DNA of 64,000 nucleotides from Kineococcus aurantiacus (GTDB taxonomy: Bacteria; Actinomycetota; Actinomycetes; Actinomycetales; Kineococcaceae), in contig NZ_JACCBB010000001.1 in the NCBI RefSeq assembly GCF_013409345.1, positions 310,001 through 374,000 on the forward strand, given 5' to 3'. How positions within the stretch are numbered: position 1 is the stretch's first letter; each line of letters opens with the position of its first letter. Position numbers and translations under genes: made by a program. Shown piece by piece: positions 50,845 to 60,157 of the stretch. Under the pieces are notes generated by a model that worked only from the letters and a program-made list of their open reading frames with translations, made no database searches and was not told the DNA's origin.

Positions 50845-51354
50845 GTGTCCCCGTTCGACCCGAACGCCGACTTCTACTCCGGGTCCCGGCCGCCGGCCGC
50901 CCCGGAGCCGTTCCGGCCGCCGTTCGGCAGCCCGGGCGTCCCGGCCGCGCCGGTCGCGCACGCCGTCCCGCCCGCCGTCCCGCCCGCGCCCCGCGTGCCG
51001 ACCTGGGGCAAGGTCCTCATCGGTCTGGGCATCGGGTTCGCCGCGCTGACCGTGCTCGGGATCGTCGCCGCCGTCGCGATCCCCGTGTTCCTGAGCCAGC
51101 ACGCGAAGGCCGCCGACAGCGTGGTGAAGCAGGACCTGCGGGCCGTGGCGCAGGCCGAGGAGAACGTCTGGATGGCGACGGGCTCGTACACGGGCGACCC
51201 GGCGGCCCTCGACGTCGCCGAGCCGGCCAGCCAGGTCGCGATCCTCGCCGCCGACCCGCAGGGCTACTGCCTCGCGGGCCGCGACGCGCAGGGCCACGGG
51301 CGCGTCTGGTACTACTCCTCGGCGGCCGGTCTGAGCCGGACCGCCTGCGCCTGA
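50845..51354 (+). CDS. Pilin-like membrane protein 3
   Basis: A 169-residue protein with a Pro-rich cytoplasmic start (residues 1-55). Its transmembrane segment strongly resembles type IV pilins: VLGIVAAVAIPVFLSQHAKA (about residues 71-90), followed by VVKQDLRAVAQAEENVWMA. The C-terminus has QGYCLAGRDAQGHG, VWYYSSAAGLS and a final Cys near the end, like the other two. The pilin leader cut site and Glu5 are lacking, so the Pro-rich domain probably stays attached inside the cell. It ends one base before the convergent aroB stop. Confidence 0.68.
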   Translation: MSPFDPNADFYSGSRPPAAPEPFRPPFGSPGVPAAPVAHAVPPAVPPAPRVPTWGKVLIGLGIGFAALTVLGIVAAVAIPVFLSQHAKAADSVVKQDLRAVAQAEENVWMATGSYTGDPAALDVAEPASQVAILAADPQGYCLAGRDAQGHGRVWYYSSAAGLSRTACA

Positions 51355-51355
51355 G

Positions 51356-52441
51356 TCAGCTCGCGCTGATCTCCGCGTACGCCGCCTGGAGCATGGCCGG
51401 GTCGGGACCCTCCAGCCGGGAGGGCTTCCCGACGGCGTCCAGGACGACGAAGCGCAGCAGGGCCCCGCGGGACTTCTTGTCCCGCTTCATGGCGTCGAGC
51501 AGCTGGGGCCACCGGTCACCGCGGTAGGTCGTCGGCAGGCCCAGGGACTGCAGGACGGTGCGGTGCCGGTCGGCGTCGGCGTCGGAGAGCCGGCCCGCCA
51601 TCCGGGCCAGTTCGGCGACGTACACGAGCCCGACGCTGACCGCCGCGCCGTGCCGCCACTGGTAGCGCTCGACGAGCTCCACGGCGTGCGCGAACGTGTG
51701 CCCGTAGTTGAGGATCTCCCGCAGGTCGGACTCCTTGAGGTCCTCCCCCACGACGCGGGCCTTGACCCGGACGGCCCGCTCGACCAGCTCGGCCAGCACC
51801 GGCGAGTGCGGGTCCGTGGCGGCCTCGACGTCGGCCTCGACGAGCTCGAGGATGCGCTCGTCGGCGATGAACCCGCACTTCACGACCTCGGCGAGCCCGG
51901 CCCGCAGGTCGTGCGGCGGCAGCGTGTCGAGGGCGTCGAGGTCGCACAGGACCCCGGCCGGCGGGTGGAAGGACCCGACGAGGTTCTTGCCCTCGGCGGT
52001 GTTGATGCCGGTCTTGCCGCCGACGGCCGCGTCGACCATGGCCAGCAGGGTCGTGGGGACCTGGACGACCCGCACGCCGCGCAGCCACGTCGCGGCGACG
52101 AAACCGGCGAGGTCGGTGACCGCTCCCCCGCCGACGCCGACGACGGCGTCGGAGCGCGTGAAGTCGGACTGGCCCAGCACCGTCCAGCAGAACGCCGCGA
52201 CCTCGGCGGACTTGGCCTCCTCGCCGTCGGGGACCTCGGCCAGGATCGCTTCCAGGCCCTGCGCGACGAGGTCGTCGCGCACGGCCTCACCCGTGGACCG
52301 CAGGGCGCGGGGGTGCACGACGAGCACCTTGGCGACCTTCGGCCCCAGCAGACCGCGCAGCTCACCCAGCAGCCCGCGGCCGATGAGGACGTCGTAGGCG
52401 GTCTCGCCCTCGACGGTGATGCGAACGGGTTCGGTGGTCAT
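51356..52441 (-). CDS. aroB: 3-dehydroquinate synthase
   Basis: Second step of the shikimate pathway. The 361-residue NAD- and metal-dependent enzyme has [20 protein letters not shown] (NAD site), [33 protein letters not shown] (metal Glu, Lys), and [16 protein letters not shown] with HGAAVSVG (metal His pair). All catalytic residues are in place, so this is the genuine DHQ synthase. The ATG overlaps the stop of the aroK fusion gene (ATGA). It follows a second, divergent DHQS-like domain encoded by that gene. Confidence 0.96.
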   Translation of the reverse strand: MTTEPVRITVEGETAYDVLIGRGLLGELRGLLGPKVAKVLVVHPRALRSTGEAVRDDLVAQGLEAILAEVPDGEEAKSAEVAAFCWTVLGQSDFTRSDAVVGVGGGAVTDLAGFVAATWLRGVRVVQVPTTLLAMVDAAVGGKTGINTAEGKNLVGSFHPPAGVLCDLDALDTLPPHDLRAGLAEVVKCGFIADERILELVEADVEAATDPHSPVLAELVERAVRVKARVVGEDLKESDLREILNYGHTFAHAVELVERYQWRHGAAVSVGLVYVAELARMAGRLSDADADRHRTVLQSLGLPTTYRGDRWPQLLDAMKRDKKSRGALLRFVVLDAVGKPSRLEGPDPAMLQAAYAEISAS

Positions 52442-53967
52442 CTGTCCTCCGCGAGGTCGTCGAGCGCACCGGCCAGTGCGTCGTCGGTGGCGGGCACGCC
52501 CGCCTCCGGACGGCCCGGGGCGTGCAGCAGCACGAACCGGACGCCGTCCTTGAACTTCTTGTCCCGCAACCAGAAGGGTTGCAGTTCCGACAGGGTGGAA
52601 CGGTGTGCGGTCGGCAACCCGAACGCGCGCAGCGACCGGCGGTGCAGGTCGACGCCGGCGTCGTCGAGGAACCCGAGCCGGCGGGCCAGGTGCGCGGCCG
52701 CCATCAGCCCCAGCGGCAGCGCGGCAGCGTCGTCGGCCAGCACCTGCTCGAGGGCGTGCGAGAACGTGTGCCCGTAGTTCAGGTGCAACCGGCCCGCGGC
52801 CTCGCGCTCGTCGGCGGTGACGATGCGCGCCTTGGTGGCCACCGCGCGGCGGACGACGGCCGTGACCGCGTCGAGGTCCCCGGCCAGCACCGCGGGGGCG
52901 TTCCCCACGAGCAGGTCCAGGTCGGCCGGGTCCCCCACCAGGGTGGTCTTGACGGCCTCGGCGAGCCCGGCGCCGAACCGCGGGTCGGTCGCCGGCGAGA
53001 CCCCCTCGGGATCGCTGACGACGGCCACCGGCTGGTGGACCGCGCCCAGCAGGTTCCGGGCGTGCGGCAGGTCCAGGGCGACCTTGCCGCCGACGGAGGA
53101 GTCGACGAGCGTCTCCAGCGAGCGGGGCACCACCGCCCAGCGGGTCCCCCGGTTGTAGGTGGCGGCCAGGAAGCCCGCCACGTCGACGACGGGCTCGTCA
53201 CCGACCGCGAGGACGAGGTCGTCCGGGTGCAGGGCCACCTCGGCCGCGCGCGCGGCCAGCCGCCCGTAGACGTCCAGGGTCTTCACCGGCCCCTCGGGCA
53301 GCTCGGCGACGTGCACGGTGCCGGCCAGGCCCTCGCGCACACGCGCCAGCGCCGGGTCCGAGGCACGGCCCACCACCAGCACCGCCCCGGCCGCCGGGAG
53401 CAGGCTGCCCACGCTCGCCAGCGCCCCGGCCCGCACGTGGACCCGGTAGCTGCCGCCGGGCGGCGCCACGAGGACCCCGTCCTGCCCGGTGACCCCGTCG
53501 AGCACCTCCAGGGCGATGGCCTCCGCCCGCCGCCCGTCGGTCCGCACGCTGAGGTCCGCGAGTTCCTCGAAGACGACCCGCCGGGAGGCGTGCAGCTGCG
53601 CCAGGTCCGGCCGCTGCAGCATCGGCCGGTAGGTGTCCCCCGCGGTGCGGGCCTTCGCCTGCTCGAAGGAGACGTCGAGGTGGACGACCGTGTGGGCGCG
53701 CAGCACCGCGCGCGTGGCCTCCCGCCCGCAGGCCCCGCCTCCCAGGGACACGACCGCCTCGGGGCCGGCCACGACGTCGGCGACGACCTCCTGCTCCAGG
53801 TCCCGGAAGGCCTGCTCGCCGTCGGTGGCGAAGATCTCGGGGATGGAGCGGCGCTCGCGGTCCTCGACGACGAGGTCGGTGTCCACGAACGGCAGGCCGA
53901 GGCGGTCGGCGAGGAGACGCCCGACGGTGGACTTGCCCGCGCCCATGAAGCCGACGAGGACGATCAC
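52438..53967 (-). CDS. aroK: Shikimate kinase fused to a divergent 3-dehydroquinate-synthase-like domain
   Basis: A 509-residue fusion. Residues 1-165 are a complete shikimate kinase: Walker [26 protein letters not shown] (shikimate Asp/Arg), SLGGGA and the lid Arg in DTYRPML. Residues 175-500 resemble AroB. They retain Asp in [16 protein letters not shown], the Lys of [31 protein letters not shown] and RDKKFKDG, but the NAD-binding [10 protein letters not shown] is replaced by AVGDEPVVD and GGKTGIN by GGKVALD. A normal aroB follows, so the fused domain may be redundant, regulatory or differently specific. Similar kinase-synthase fusions exist in bifidobacteria. Confidence 0.92.
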   Translation of the reverse strand: MIVLVGFMGAGKSTVGRLLADRLGLPFVDTDLVVEDRERRSIPEIFATDGEQAFRDLEQEVVADVVAGPEAVVSLGGGACGREATRAVLRAHTVVHLDVSFEQAKARTAGDTYRPMLQRPDLAQLHASRRVVFEELADLSVRTDGRRAEAIALEVLDGVTGQDGVLVAPPGGSYRVHVRAGALASVGSLLPAAGAVLVVGRASDPALARVREGLAGTVHVAELPEGPVKTLDVYGRLAARAAEVALHPDDLVLAVGDEPVVDVAGFLAATYNRGTRWAVVPRSLETLVDSSVGGKVALDLPHARNLLGAVHQPVAVVSDPEGVSPATDPRFGAGLAEAVKTTLVGDPADLDLLVGNAPAVLAGDLDAVTAVVRRAVATKARIVTADEREAAGRLHLNYGHTFSHALEQVLADDAAALPLGLMAAAHLARRLGFLDDAGVDLHRRSLRAFGLPTAHRSTLSELQPFWLRDKKFKDGVRFVLLHAPGRPEAGVPATDDALAGALDDLAEDR

Positions 53968-54107
53968 GGGTGGGCTCCTGCGGTCGGGGACGGCTGCCCG
54001 CGCATCCTAGGCCGAGGACGGTGCGGAGATCGCACTCGTCGGGCGACGGCCGTGCAGGGGCTCCCCACCGCACGCGCCGGCCCACCTCCGGGCCCTGAGA
54101 ACCACAC

Positions 54108-54145
54108 GATCCCCGCAACCCCAGGTCGAAGGGGTTGCGGGGATC
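54108..54145 (-). terminator. Terminator of the pilus operon
   Basis: A perfect 15-bp inverted repeat, gatccccgcaacccc paired with ggggttgcggggatc, around an eight-base loop. It lies 44 bases past the stop of the cell-wall-binding gene, closing the minus-strand pilus unit; the other side is the aroK promoter region. The rest of 53968-54188 shows no gene. Confidence 0.88.
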
Positions 54146-54188
54146 GATGAGTCCACCGAGGCGGGCGGCCGCTGCTGTCGCTGGTGCT

Positions 54189-55634
54189 TCAGCTGACGGC
54201 TGCGTCCCCGAAGTACACGAGGTTCGCGTTCTGCGCGGCCGGCGTGAGCGACGCGTTCGGCGAGGTCGTGACGATCTTGAGGTTGTCGACACCGCGCACG
54301 TCCACGTCGAAGGCGATGGGCGCTCCCTTGGCGACGTTCCCCGAGGCCAGCAGCTTCTCGTCGCCGTAGACGGCGACGGTGGACGCCAAGGCACTGGGGT
54401 TGTCGTCGGCGATGCCGGCGACCATGGTGAAGCGGGACCGCTTGGTGCCCAGGGACCAGGTGCCGTAGTCGGAGTTGCGCGGGTCGGCGTCGAAGGCCGT
54501 CGAGCGGGGGTAGAACCGTCCCGAGATCGTGGCGTGGTCGTAGCGGTCGCGGACGCTGCCCTGGACGTGGACGAGGTCGTCCAGGTAGGTCTTCGGCGCG
54601 GTGCCCACCGGCTGGCAGTTGGTGCGCTTGGCGGCTTCCTCGGTGATGCGGGTCGGCCCACCGATGGAGTCCAGGTCGGCACGCTCACCGTGGGTGGCCT
54701 GCAGTCGCTCGATCTCCAGGTTGGTCTGCTCAGTGAGGCAGCGACTGGCCGTGAGGAGGAGAGGGCCGCCGTGGCGGCCCGCCCTCGCCCCTGCGGCGAG
54801 GGCGTCGGCGAACGTCTCACCCGAGGCGATCGTGACGTCCTCGGCGTCATCGAAGAAAGCGGCGCTGACACGATCAGCGGTGTCGTAGCGGTCGGTTCCC
54901 GCGATGCGGGTGACCGGGCCGGTGGTGAAGGTGCGCAACTGCTCCAGGACGCTGTCAGTGACCCGGCTCGTACCACCCACGACGGTGATGGCCTGGGGGC
55001 GCAGCCTCTGGAGCTCGGCCACCACGGAGGCCGGGACGGCGTCGGGGCGCACCAGCAACAGCGGCGAGTCCACGTGCGCGGCCGCAGCGCTGCCGGACAG
55101 CGCGTCGGGGTAGTCGTAACCGGTGGCGATCACGACGTTCTCGACACCGCGTGCACCGGCTGCGGGAGTGGCGTAGGAGGCCGCCGACAGCGCGGCGGCG
55201 GTGTCGAAGCGGTCCGGGCCGCTGACACGGCTCAAGGTTGCGCGGGTGTTCTGCTGCAACCACGTCATGACGTCCGGCCCGACCGAGGACTCACCCCCGA
55301 CCACGACGATCTTGGACGCGTACACGATGCGCTGCCGGACCTCCGCCGGCAGCACGTCGCGCTGGGTGAGGTAGACGTTGCCCAGCACCGCTTCCCGGCC
55401 GGCCACCGCGCCGGCCGCCAGGCCGTCGGGGAAGTCGACACCGGACACGACGTACGCGGTCGACGTCGGGTCGCCGTCGACGAGGGAGGAGGTGATGTAG
55501 CGGTCGGCGCCGTAGACGCGGTGGAAGCGGATGGGCGAGGCGTCGGCCGCCGCGGCCGCCGCTCCACCGACGAGGCCGGCGAGGACGACCGCGGCCGCGG
55601 CGCGCCTGACGGCGGTTCGGGGCTTCCGGATCAT
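54189..55634 (-). CDS. Secreted cell-wall-binding protein (three CWB2 repeats plus C-terminal NPCBM-like domain)
   Basis: A 481-residue exported protein. It has a signal peptide (basic RKPRTAVRRAAAAVVLAGLV, cleaved near ADA at about 32), then three cell-wall-binding repeat 2 domains each starting with a [RV]xG[AP]DRY-like motif: RVYGADRYITSS (38), RVSGPDRFDTAA and RIAGTDRYDTAD. CWB2 repeats anchor proteins non-covalently to wall polymers. The last ~130 residues form a beta-rich domain like NPCBM (YGTWSLGTKRSRFTM, VAVYGDEKLLASG, FDVDVRGVDNLKIV) that may bind carbohydrate. It follows the PilP-position gene by 45 bases and precedes the terminator, so it is probably part of the pilus operon. Confidence 0.85.
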   Translation of the reverse strand: MIRKPRTAVRRAAAAVVLAGLVGGAAAAAADASPIRFHRVYGADRYITSSLVDGDPTSTAYVVSGVDFPDGLAAGAVAGREAVLGNVYLTQRDVLPAEVRQRIVYASKIVVVGGESSVGPDVMTWLQQNTRATLSRVSGPDRFDTAAALSAASYATPAAGARGVENVVIATGYDYPDALSGSAAAAHVDSPLLLVRPDAVPASVVAELQRLRPQAITVVGGTSRVTDSVLEQLRTFTTGPVTRIAGTDRYDTADRVSAAFFDDAEDVTIASGETFADALAAGARAGRHGGPLLLTASRCLTEQTNLEIERLQATHGERADLDSIGGPTRITEEAAKRTNCQPVGTAPKTYLDDLVHVQGSVRDRYDHATISGRFYPRSTAFDADPRNSDYGTWSLGTKRSRFTMVAGIADDNPSALASTVAVYGDEKLLASGNVAKGAPIAFDVDVRGVDNLKIVTTSPNASLTPAAQNANLVYFGDAAVS

Positions 55635-55679
55635 GGTGGTCTCCGAGGTGGTGGGTGGTGGGCTGGACGGGGCGTCGCG

Positions 55680-56864
55680 TCAGAAGGTGATGCCGGCGGC
55701 CTCGCCGCCACCGAGGACGGTGAAGTACTGGGCGCCGTCAGCGCTGAAGACGGCGACGTCACCTCGAGCGATGCTGTCCAGGCCGATGCCCTCGAAGTTC
55801 AAGGGAGTTCCGGGAACCGCGTCGCCCTCCCCGACCCAGATGCCCGGCTGGTCGTCCACCTGCAGGAGGTACTTCTCCCCCCGCTGCCCGAGCCAGCGGA
55901 CGGTGCCGGTGACCTTGCCCATCGCGGCACCGGGCAGCTTCGTGTCGGCCGCGACGAGCCAGCCGGAGCGCTCGGTGTTGGTCACCGCGAGCTGCGCCTG
56001 GCTGCTGGGCACGAAGACGGCCTGCCAGACGTAGTCGTCGGTGACCGTGCAGTCCTTCGTCTGGCGGCTGATCTTGGCTGCGTCCTCCGAGGTGGCCGCG
56101 TTCTTGATCAGTGTCTGGCACGCCGCCTGCTCTGCGTCCGTCATGGCCCGCTCCGTCGTGATGCCCCAGGGGCGGTAGACGGTCGAGGTGGACGGCACGA
56201 ACGAGCCGGCCGCCAGGGACCCGGTCACGGGGTTGGTGCCGTCCGCGTCGAGCACGAAGCTGGCCGTTCCGGTCGTGCTGCCCACGGGGATCGAGTCGAA
56301 GGTGACGACGCCCTGCTGCCACGGGGGCGCCGTGGACCGGCTGACGGTGGGGGTGGTCGGCGTCTTGGCCGGTGAGGTGGTGGGGGCCTTGGCACCGGTC
56401 CCCGTCGGAGCCTTCGCACCGGTCCCCGTCGGAGCCTTGGTAGCGGTTCCCGTCGGAGTTCCGGTGACCGTCGACGCGCTGGTGCCCGTGGTGGTCGCAC
56501 CGACCGCTGCGACGGTGGCCGCCGACGTGGAAGTCGCGGTGGCGTCGCCGGCGGTGGTGGGCGTCACCAGCTGGTCGAAGACGTCGCGACCGCTGCCGGC
56601 GAAGGCGACGGCCGTCCGGCTGCCGGTGCTCCCCGGGTCCGTCGGCGACGTGACGACGGTTCCGGCGCCCAGGGCGGACGCGTCGGCCGAGGGGGTGCTG
56701 CCCAGCCACAGGAAGGCTCCCGCTCCACCGGCGATGACCGCGACGGCAGCGACGCCACCGATGAGCGCGCGCACGGGTCTGCGGGGGCTGGGCTCCTCGT
56801 CGAAGAAGCCGGGAAGTTCGGGGTCGGGCAACCCGACCGGCTCGTCAGCGGACTGACCCCACAT
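55680..56864 (-). CDS. Thr/Pro-rich membrane protein in the PilP position of the pilus operon
   Basis: A 394-residue protein with a short acidic cytoplasmic start, one membrane helix (about residues 33-54), the short motif SGRDVFDQLV just outside, and then a Thr/Ala/Pro/Gly-rich segment with a repeated TGTGAKAP unit. The C-terminal ~200 residues include two Cys and end in a beta-rich domain (VTGTVRWLGQRGEKYLLQVD, VAVFSADGAQYFTVLGG). It takes the place after PilM-N-O where Gram-negative operons have PilP, and GRDVF recalls the RDPF motif of PilP; homology is unproven. The ATG shares one base with the pilO stop (TGATG). Confidence 0.65.
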   Translation of the reverse strand: MWGQSADEPVGLPDPELPGFFDEEPSPRRPVRALIGGVAAVAVIAGGAGAFLWLGSTPSADASALGAGTVVTSPTDPGSTGSRTAVAFAGSGRDVFDQLVTPTTAGDATATSTSAATVAAVGATTTGTSASTVTGTPTGTATKAPTGTGAKAPTGTGAKAPTTSPAKTPTTPTVSRSTAPPWQQGVVTFDSIPVGSTTGTASFVLDADGTNPVTGSLAAGSFVPSTSTVYRPWGITTERAMTDAEQAACQTLIKNAATSEDAAKISRQTKDCTVTDDYVWQAVFVPSSQAQLAVTNTERSGWLVAADTKLPGAAMGKVTGTVRWLGQRGEKYLLQVDDQPGIWVGEGDAVPGTPLNFEGIGLDSIARGDVAVFSADGAQYFTVLGGGEAAGITF

Positions 56865-57511
56865 CAGCTCTCACTCCCGTTCGTCGCGGCCGCACCGGCG
56901 GTCCCGCTCTGGTCCTCGGTGGTCTGCGCGTCGCGCAGGACGAACACGCGGCCGGTGACGGTCGCCGTCACACCGTCGTCGTCGGAAGCCGTGCCGGCGG
57001 TCAGGGAGAGGTCGCTCACCGACAGGAAGCGCCCCATGTCGGCCTGCACCTGCTTGACGAACAGCTCGGTACCGCTGAAGCTCCCCGCCGTGGTCAAGGT
57101 GATGGGCACGTCCACGACGAGCGGCCCGGACGTCTCGGCCGCGGCGCCGGTCCCGTCCACGCCGTGCAGGACGGGCGAACCGGGCGTCACGGACAGCAGC
57201 GTGACACCGCTCGTGGTGGCGTAGGTCTCGACCTGGCGCAGCAGCTGCTGCACGTCGGCCTTGGCCGGCAAGGTGCGGGTGATCTCCGCGAGTTCCGCGC
57301 GGCGGTCCCCGAGCGTGGCGAACTGGGACTGGAGCAGGGCGATCTGCTGCTGCAGCGTCTCGTTGCCCTGGCGGGTCTGGAGGGTCTGCGTCGCGATGTC
57401 GGCGGCCTCGGCACGCTTGGGCGCGATCAGCAGGAAGTACGTCGCCACCAGGACGAGCACCGCGAGAACGGCGGTTCCGGCGATCCAGACGGTGTTCTTG
57501 TCACGAGTCAT
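56864..57511 (-). CDS. pilO: Type IV pilus inner-membrane alignment protein PilO-like
   Basis: A 215-residue protein with a short cytoplasmic tail, one membrane helix (about 10-29, AVLAVLVLVATYFLLIAPKR), a coiled coil (about 33-80, with QTRQGNETLQQQIALLQSQF) and a ferredoxin-like PilO core with ATTSGVTLLSVTPG and DVPITLTTAGSFSGTELFVKQ. It pairs with PilN to link cytoplasmic PilM to the outer parts of the machine. The ATG at 57511 is 27 bases downstream of pilN. Confidence 0.85.
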   Translation of the reverse strand: MTRDKNTVWIAGTAVLAVLVLVATYFLLIAPKRAEAADIATQTLQTRQGNETLQQQIALLQSQFATLGDRRAELAEITRTLPAKADVQQLLRQVETYATTSGVTLLSVTPGSPVLHGVDGTGAAAETSGPLVVDVPITLTTAGSFSGTELFVKQVQADMGRFLSVSDLSLTAGTASDDDGVTATVTGRVFVLRDAQTTEDQSGTAGAAATNGSES

Positions 57512-57538
57512 CTCGTCGAGCCTCCTGTCGTCTCTCGG

Positions 57539-58219
57539 TCAGCCTGCGGACGACGTGGCGTCGTCGGTCAGGGTGGCGGTGGTGGTGAAGGTGATGAGCC
57601 CGGTGGCGGGGTCCAGGGTGGATCCGGTCAGGCGAGGGTCGGCCAAGCCGTCGAGAGCGGCTACCGCGTCCATGAAGGAGGCGACCTGCCCTTGGCTGTG
57701 GGTCTGCCCGGTGACGCTGACCGTTCCGATGCCGGTGACAGCCAGCGGGTCGGAAGCCGGCGTGGCGGCGCTCGAAGCGGTGCTGGAGGCGGTGCTCGAG
57801 GTGCTGGCGCCGGCCACCGTGATGTTGACGGCCGTCAGAGCGAGGTCTGCCGGGGACCGGCTGGCCAGCTGGTCCAGGAGCAGGTAGGTCGGGACGTCAC
57901 CGGAGGTGACCTCCTTCTGGACGTCACGAGCGGTCTGCAGCTGCGCCATCACCTTCGGGACGTCCGCGTAGCGCCGTTGTTCCTGTTGCAGCTGCGAGGT
58001 GCGCTGCTGCTCAGTCGTCAGGGCGTCGGTCGCGGTGGACACGTGGCCGGCGGTGACCGCGTAGGCTGCGCAAGCGACCCCCACGACAGCCACGAGGCCC
58101 GCGCCCAGCCCGGCGCGGAGGAGCCGCCCCCCGCGGGCCGCGGCGACTTCCTGCGGGAGCAGGTCGACGCGGACCACGGACCGTCGGGTGGCGACCGCTT
58201 CGAGGGTCTGGAAGCTCAT
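57539..58219 (-). CDS. pilN: Type IV pilus assembly protein PilN-like
   Basis: A 226-residue protein. Its N-terminus RVDLLPQEVAAARG corresponds to the INLLPxR motif by which PilN docks into PilM. Then come a membrane helix (about residues 36-59), a coiled coil (QLQQEQRRYADVPKVMAQLQ) and a ferredoxin-like domain with LTAVNITVAG and VSVTGQTHSQGQVASFMDAV. A Ser/Thr/Ala-rich insertion lies at about 140-155. The ATG overlaps the pilM stop (ATGA). Confidence 0.87.
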   Translation of the reverse strand: MSFQTLEAVATRRSVVRVDLLPQEVAAARGGRLLRAGLGAGLVAVVGVACAAYAVTAGHVSTATDALTTEQQRTSQLQQEQRRYADVPKVMAQLQTARDVQKEVTSGDVPTYLLLDQLASRSPADLALTAVNITVAGASTSSTASSTASSAATPASDPLAVTGIGTVSVTGQTHSQGQVASFMDAVAALDGLADPRLTGSTLDPATGLITFTTTATLTDDATSSAG

Positions 58220-59262
58220 GAGACGACTCCGAGGGCGAGGCCGACGGGCACCGCCGCCAGCGGGTGGATGGCCGCAAGCTGGTGCTCGTCCAGGCCGGTG
58301 CGACCCAGACGCACGCCAGACAGGACGTCAGCGGGGGCCACCTGCTTGTGGGTGACTTGCTGCAGCTTCTGCGACACACCGGCCAACAGGGATCCACCGC
58401 CGGACACCAGGATCCGCTCGACGGGGAACTGGGGATTCGACACCCCGTAGTAGTCCAGCGAGCTGCGGACCTCGTCGACGAACACTTCGACCATGAGCTC
58501 CACCGCAGACGTCGCGAGCTGCACCTCGTCGGCGGTCAACTCCTCGAAGTTGCCCCGCTTGACGGCCTCGGCCACCGTGGCAGGCAGCCCCAAGCGCTCG
58601 GCGATGGCGTCGGTGACGTCTTGCCCTCCCATGAGGAGGATGCGGACGAAGCGGGGCGAACCAGCCGAGTGGACGACGAGGTTGGAGATGCGCGCGCCCA
58701 CGTCGAGCAGCGCCTCGGTCGCAACCTCGCTGTGCTCACGGCCGGCGGCGCGCAGCACTGCGAACGACGTGAGGTCGACCGACACCGGCTGCAGCCCGGC
58801 GGCCTGCACCGCGTGGACGTTGGAGAGCACCGCGTCGCGGGCCGCCGCGACGAGGAGGCCCCGCAGACGGCGGCCGTTCTCGTCGTGCAGTTCCTCGGTG
58901 ACGTGGAAGTCGAGGACGGAGTCCTCCACCGCCATCGGCAGGTACTCCTGGGCCTGCAGGGGCAGTGCGACCTTGAGCTCGCTGCGCGGCAGCCACGGCA
59001 GCTCCACCTGGCGCACGACGACGCGCTGGCTGGCGACGCCGAGCGCCACGCGCTTGCCACGCAGACCGCTGGCCTTCCAGAGCGTCTTGAGGGCGTCCAC
59101 GACCGCGGGGCGGTCGAGGACCTCCCCGTCGCGGACAGCGCCCTCGGGCAGCGCGACCTGGCCGAACTTCTCCAGGGTGATGCCGTCACGCCCGTAGGAC
59201 AGCTCGGCGGCGCGGACGCCCGAAGTGCCGATGTCGAGACCGACGGCGGTTCGTCCGGGCAC
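58216..59262 (-). CDS. pilM: Type IV pilus assembly ATPase-like protein PilM
   Basis: A 348-residue cytoplasmic protein of the actin/FtsA fold that binds PilN. It has the phosphate-1 loop VGLDIGTSGVRAAEL, RVALGVASQRVVVRQVELPW, phosphate-2 loop ALLDVGARISNLVVH, and the adenosine motif RILVSGGGSLLAG. The GTG start at 59262 is the first gene after pilD, separated by about 109 bases with no visible gene. Confidence 0.93.
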   Translation of the reverse strand: MPGRTAVGLDIGTSGVRAAELSYGRDGITLEKFGQVALPEGAVRDGEVLDRPAVVDALKTLWKASGLRGKRVALGVASQRVVVRQVELPWLPRSELKVALPLQAQEYLPMAVEDSVLDFHVTEELHDENGRRLRGLLVAAARDAVLSNVHAVQAAGLQPVSVDLTSFAVLRAAGREHSEVATEALLDVGARISNLVVHSAGSPRFVRILLMGGQDVTDAIAERLGLPATVAEAVKRGNFEELTADEVQLATSAVELMVEVFVDEVRSSLDYYGVSNPQFPVERILVSGGGSLLAGVSQKLQQVTHKQVAPADVLSGVRLGRTGLDEHQLAAIHPLAAVPVGLALGVVS

Positions 59263-59371
59263 GTCGCCTCCTCCGTGTCAGTGGGTGGTGGGCCCAGCGC
59301 GGACCCGAGATGATGATCGGAACCACCAGCGGGGCACTTGAGCACCTCGTGGTGTTGTCACCCGGTGGGAG

Positions 59372-60157
59372 CTAGGTGCTGAGCCCCGTGAGCCCGAGGT
59401 ACCAGTCGCCGACGGGCGCAGCCACGATGAGAGCCAGGAAGGCTCCGGCCAGCATGGCCGGCCCGAAGGGCATCTTGGAGCGCCGGCCGGCGCTCGTGAA
59501 CAGGATGAGCCCGACGGCGATCAGGCCACCGATCAGGAAGGCCAGGAAACCTCCGACCGCGAGGGCGTCCCAGCCCCACCAGGCCAGGTACAGCCCCAGG
59601 ACTCCGGCCAGTTTGACGTCTCCCAGACCCATCCCACCGGGCTTGACCACGAAGATCAGCGCGTACAGCGCGAACAACGAGACGCCACCGACGAGCGCAC
59701 GCAGCAGCGCCGCCCAGTCGCCCGTCCCTGCGCTGGCCACCGTCAGGAGGACGAGAGCCACCGCGTAGGAGGGCAGGACGATCTGGTCCGGCAGCCGGCG
59801 GACCTGCAGGTCGATCAACGCGAGGGGCACCGCGATGCCCGCCAGGTAGAGGTACGCAGGGAGAGCCCACGTCAGCCCGACCAGCGCTGCGATGCCGGCG
59901 AACAGCAGCGCGGTCGCGAGCTCGACCAAGGGATACCGCACGCTGATGGGGGAGCTGCAGACGCGGCAACGGCCGCGCAACAGCACCCAGGACAACACGG
60001 GGATGTTGTCCCGCCGCCGGATCTCGGTCCGGCAACCCGGGCAGCGGCTCGCCGGTCGGACCACCGACTCCCCCAGTGGAACGCGGTGGGCGACGACGTT
60101 GAGGAAGGAGCCCACGAGCAAGCCGAGGATCCCGGCTCCCACGACTTCAGGAGACAT
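59372..60157 (-). CDS. pilD: Prepilin peptidase / N-methyltransferase
   Basis: Cleaves and N-methylates prepilins. The 261-residue A24 peptidase has the N-terminal methylase domain with two zinc-binding CxxC pairs (CPGC and CRVC), then a multi-helix membrane domain. The two catalytic aspartates are visible in ALIDLQVRRLPDQIV and GGMGLGDVKLAGVLG (GxGD). The ATG at 60157 lies within the last codons of the upstream lectin gene (11-base overlap). Its substrates are presumably the three prepilins encoded just upstream. Confidence 0.95.
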   Translation of the reverse strand: MSPEVVGAGILGLLVGSFLNVVAHRVPLGESVVRPASRCPGCRTEIRRRDNIPVLSWVLLRGRCRVCSSPISVRYPLVELATALLFAGIAALVGLTWALPAYLYLAGIAVPLALIDLQVRRLPDQIVLPSYAVALVLLTVASAGTGDWAALLRALVGGVSLFALYALIFVVKPGGMGLGDVKLAGVLGLYLAWWGWDALAVGGFLAFLIGGLIAVGLILFTSAGRRSKMPFGPAMLAGAFLALIVAAPVGDWYLGLTGLST

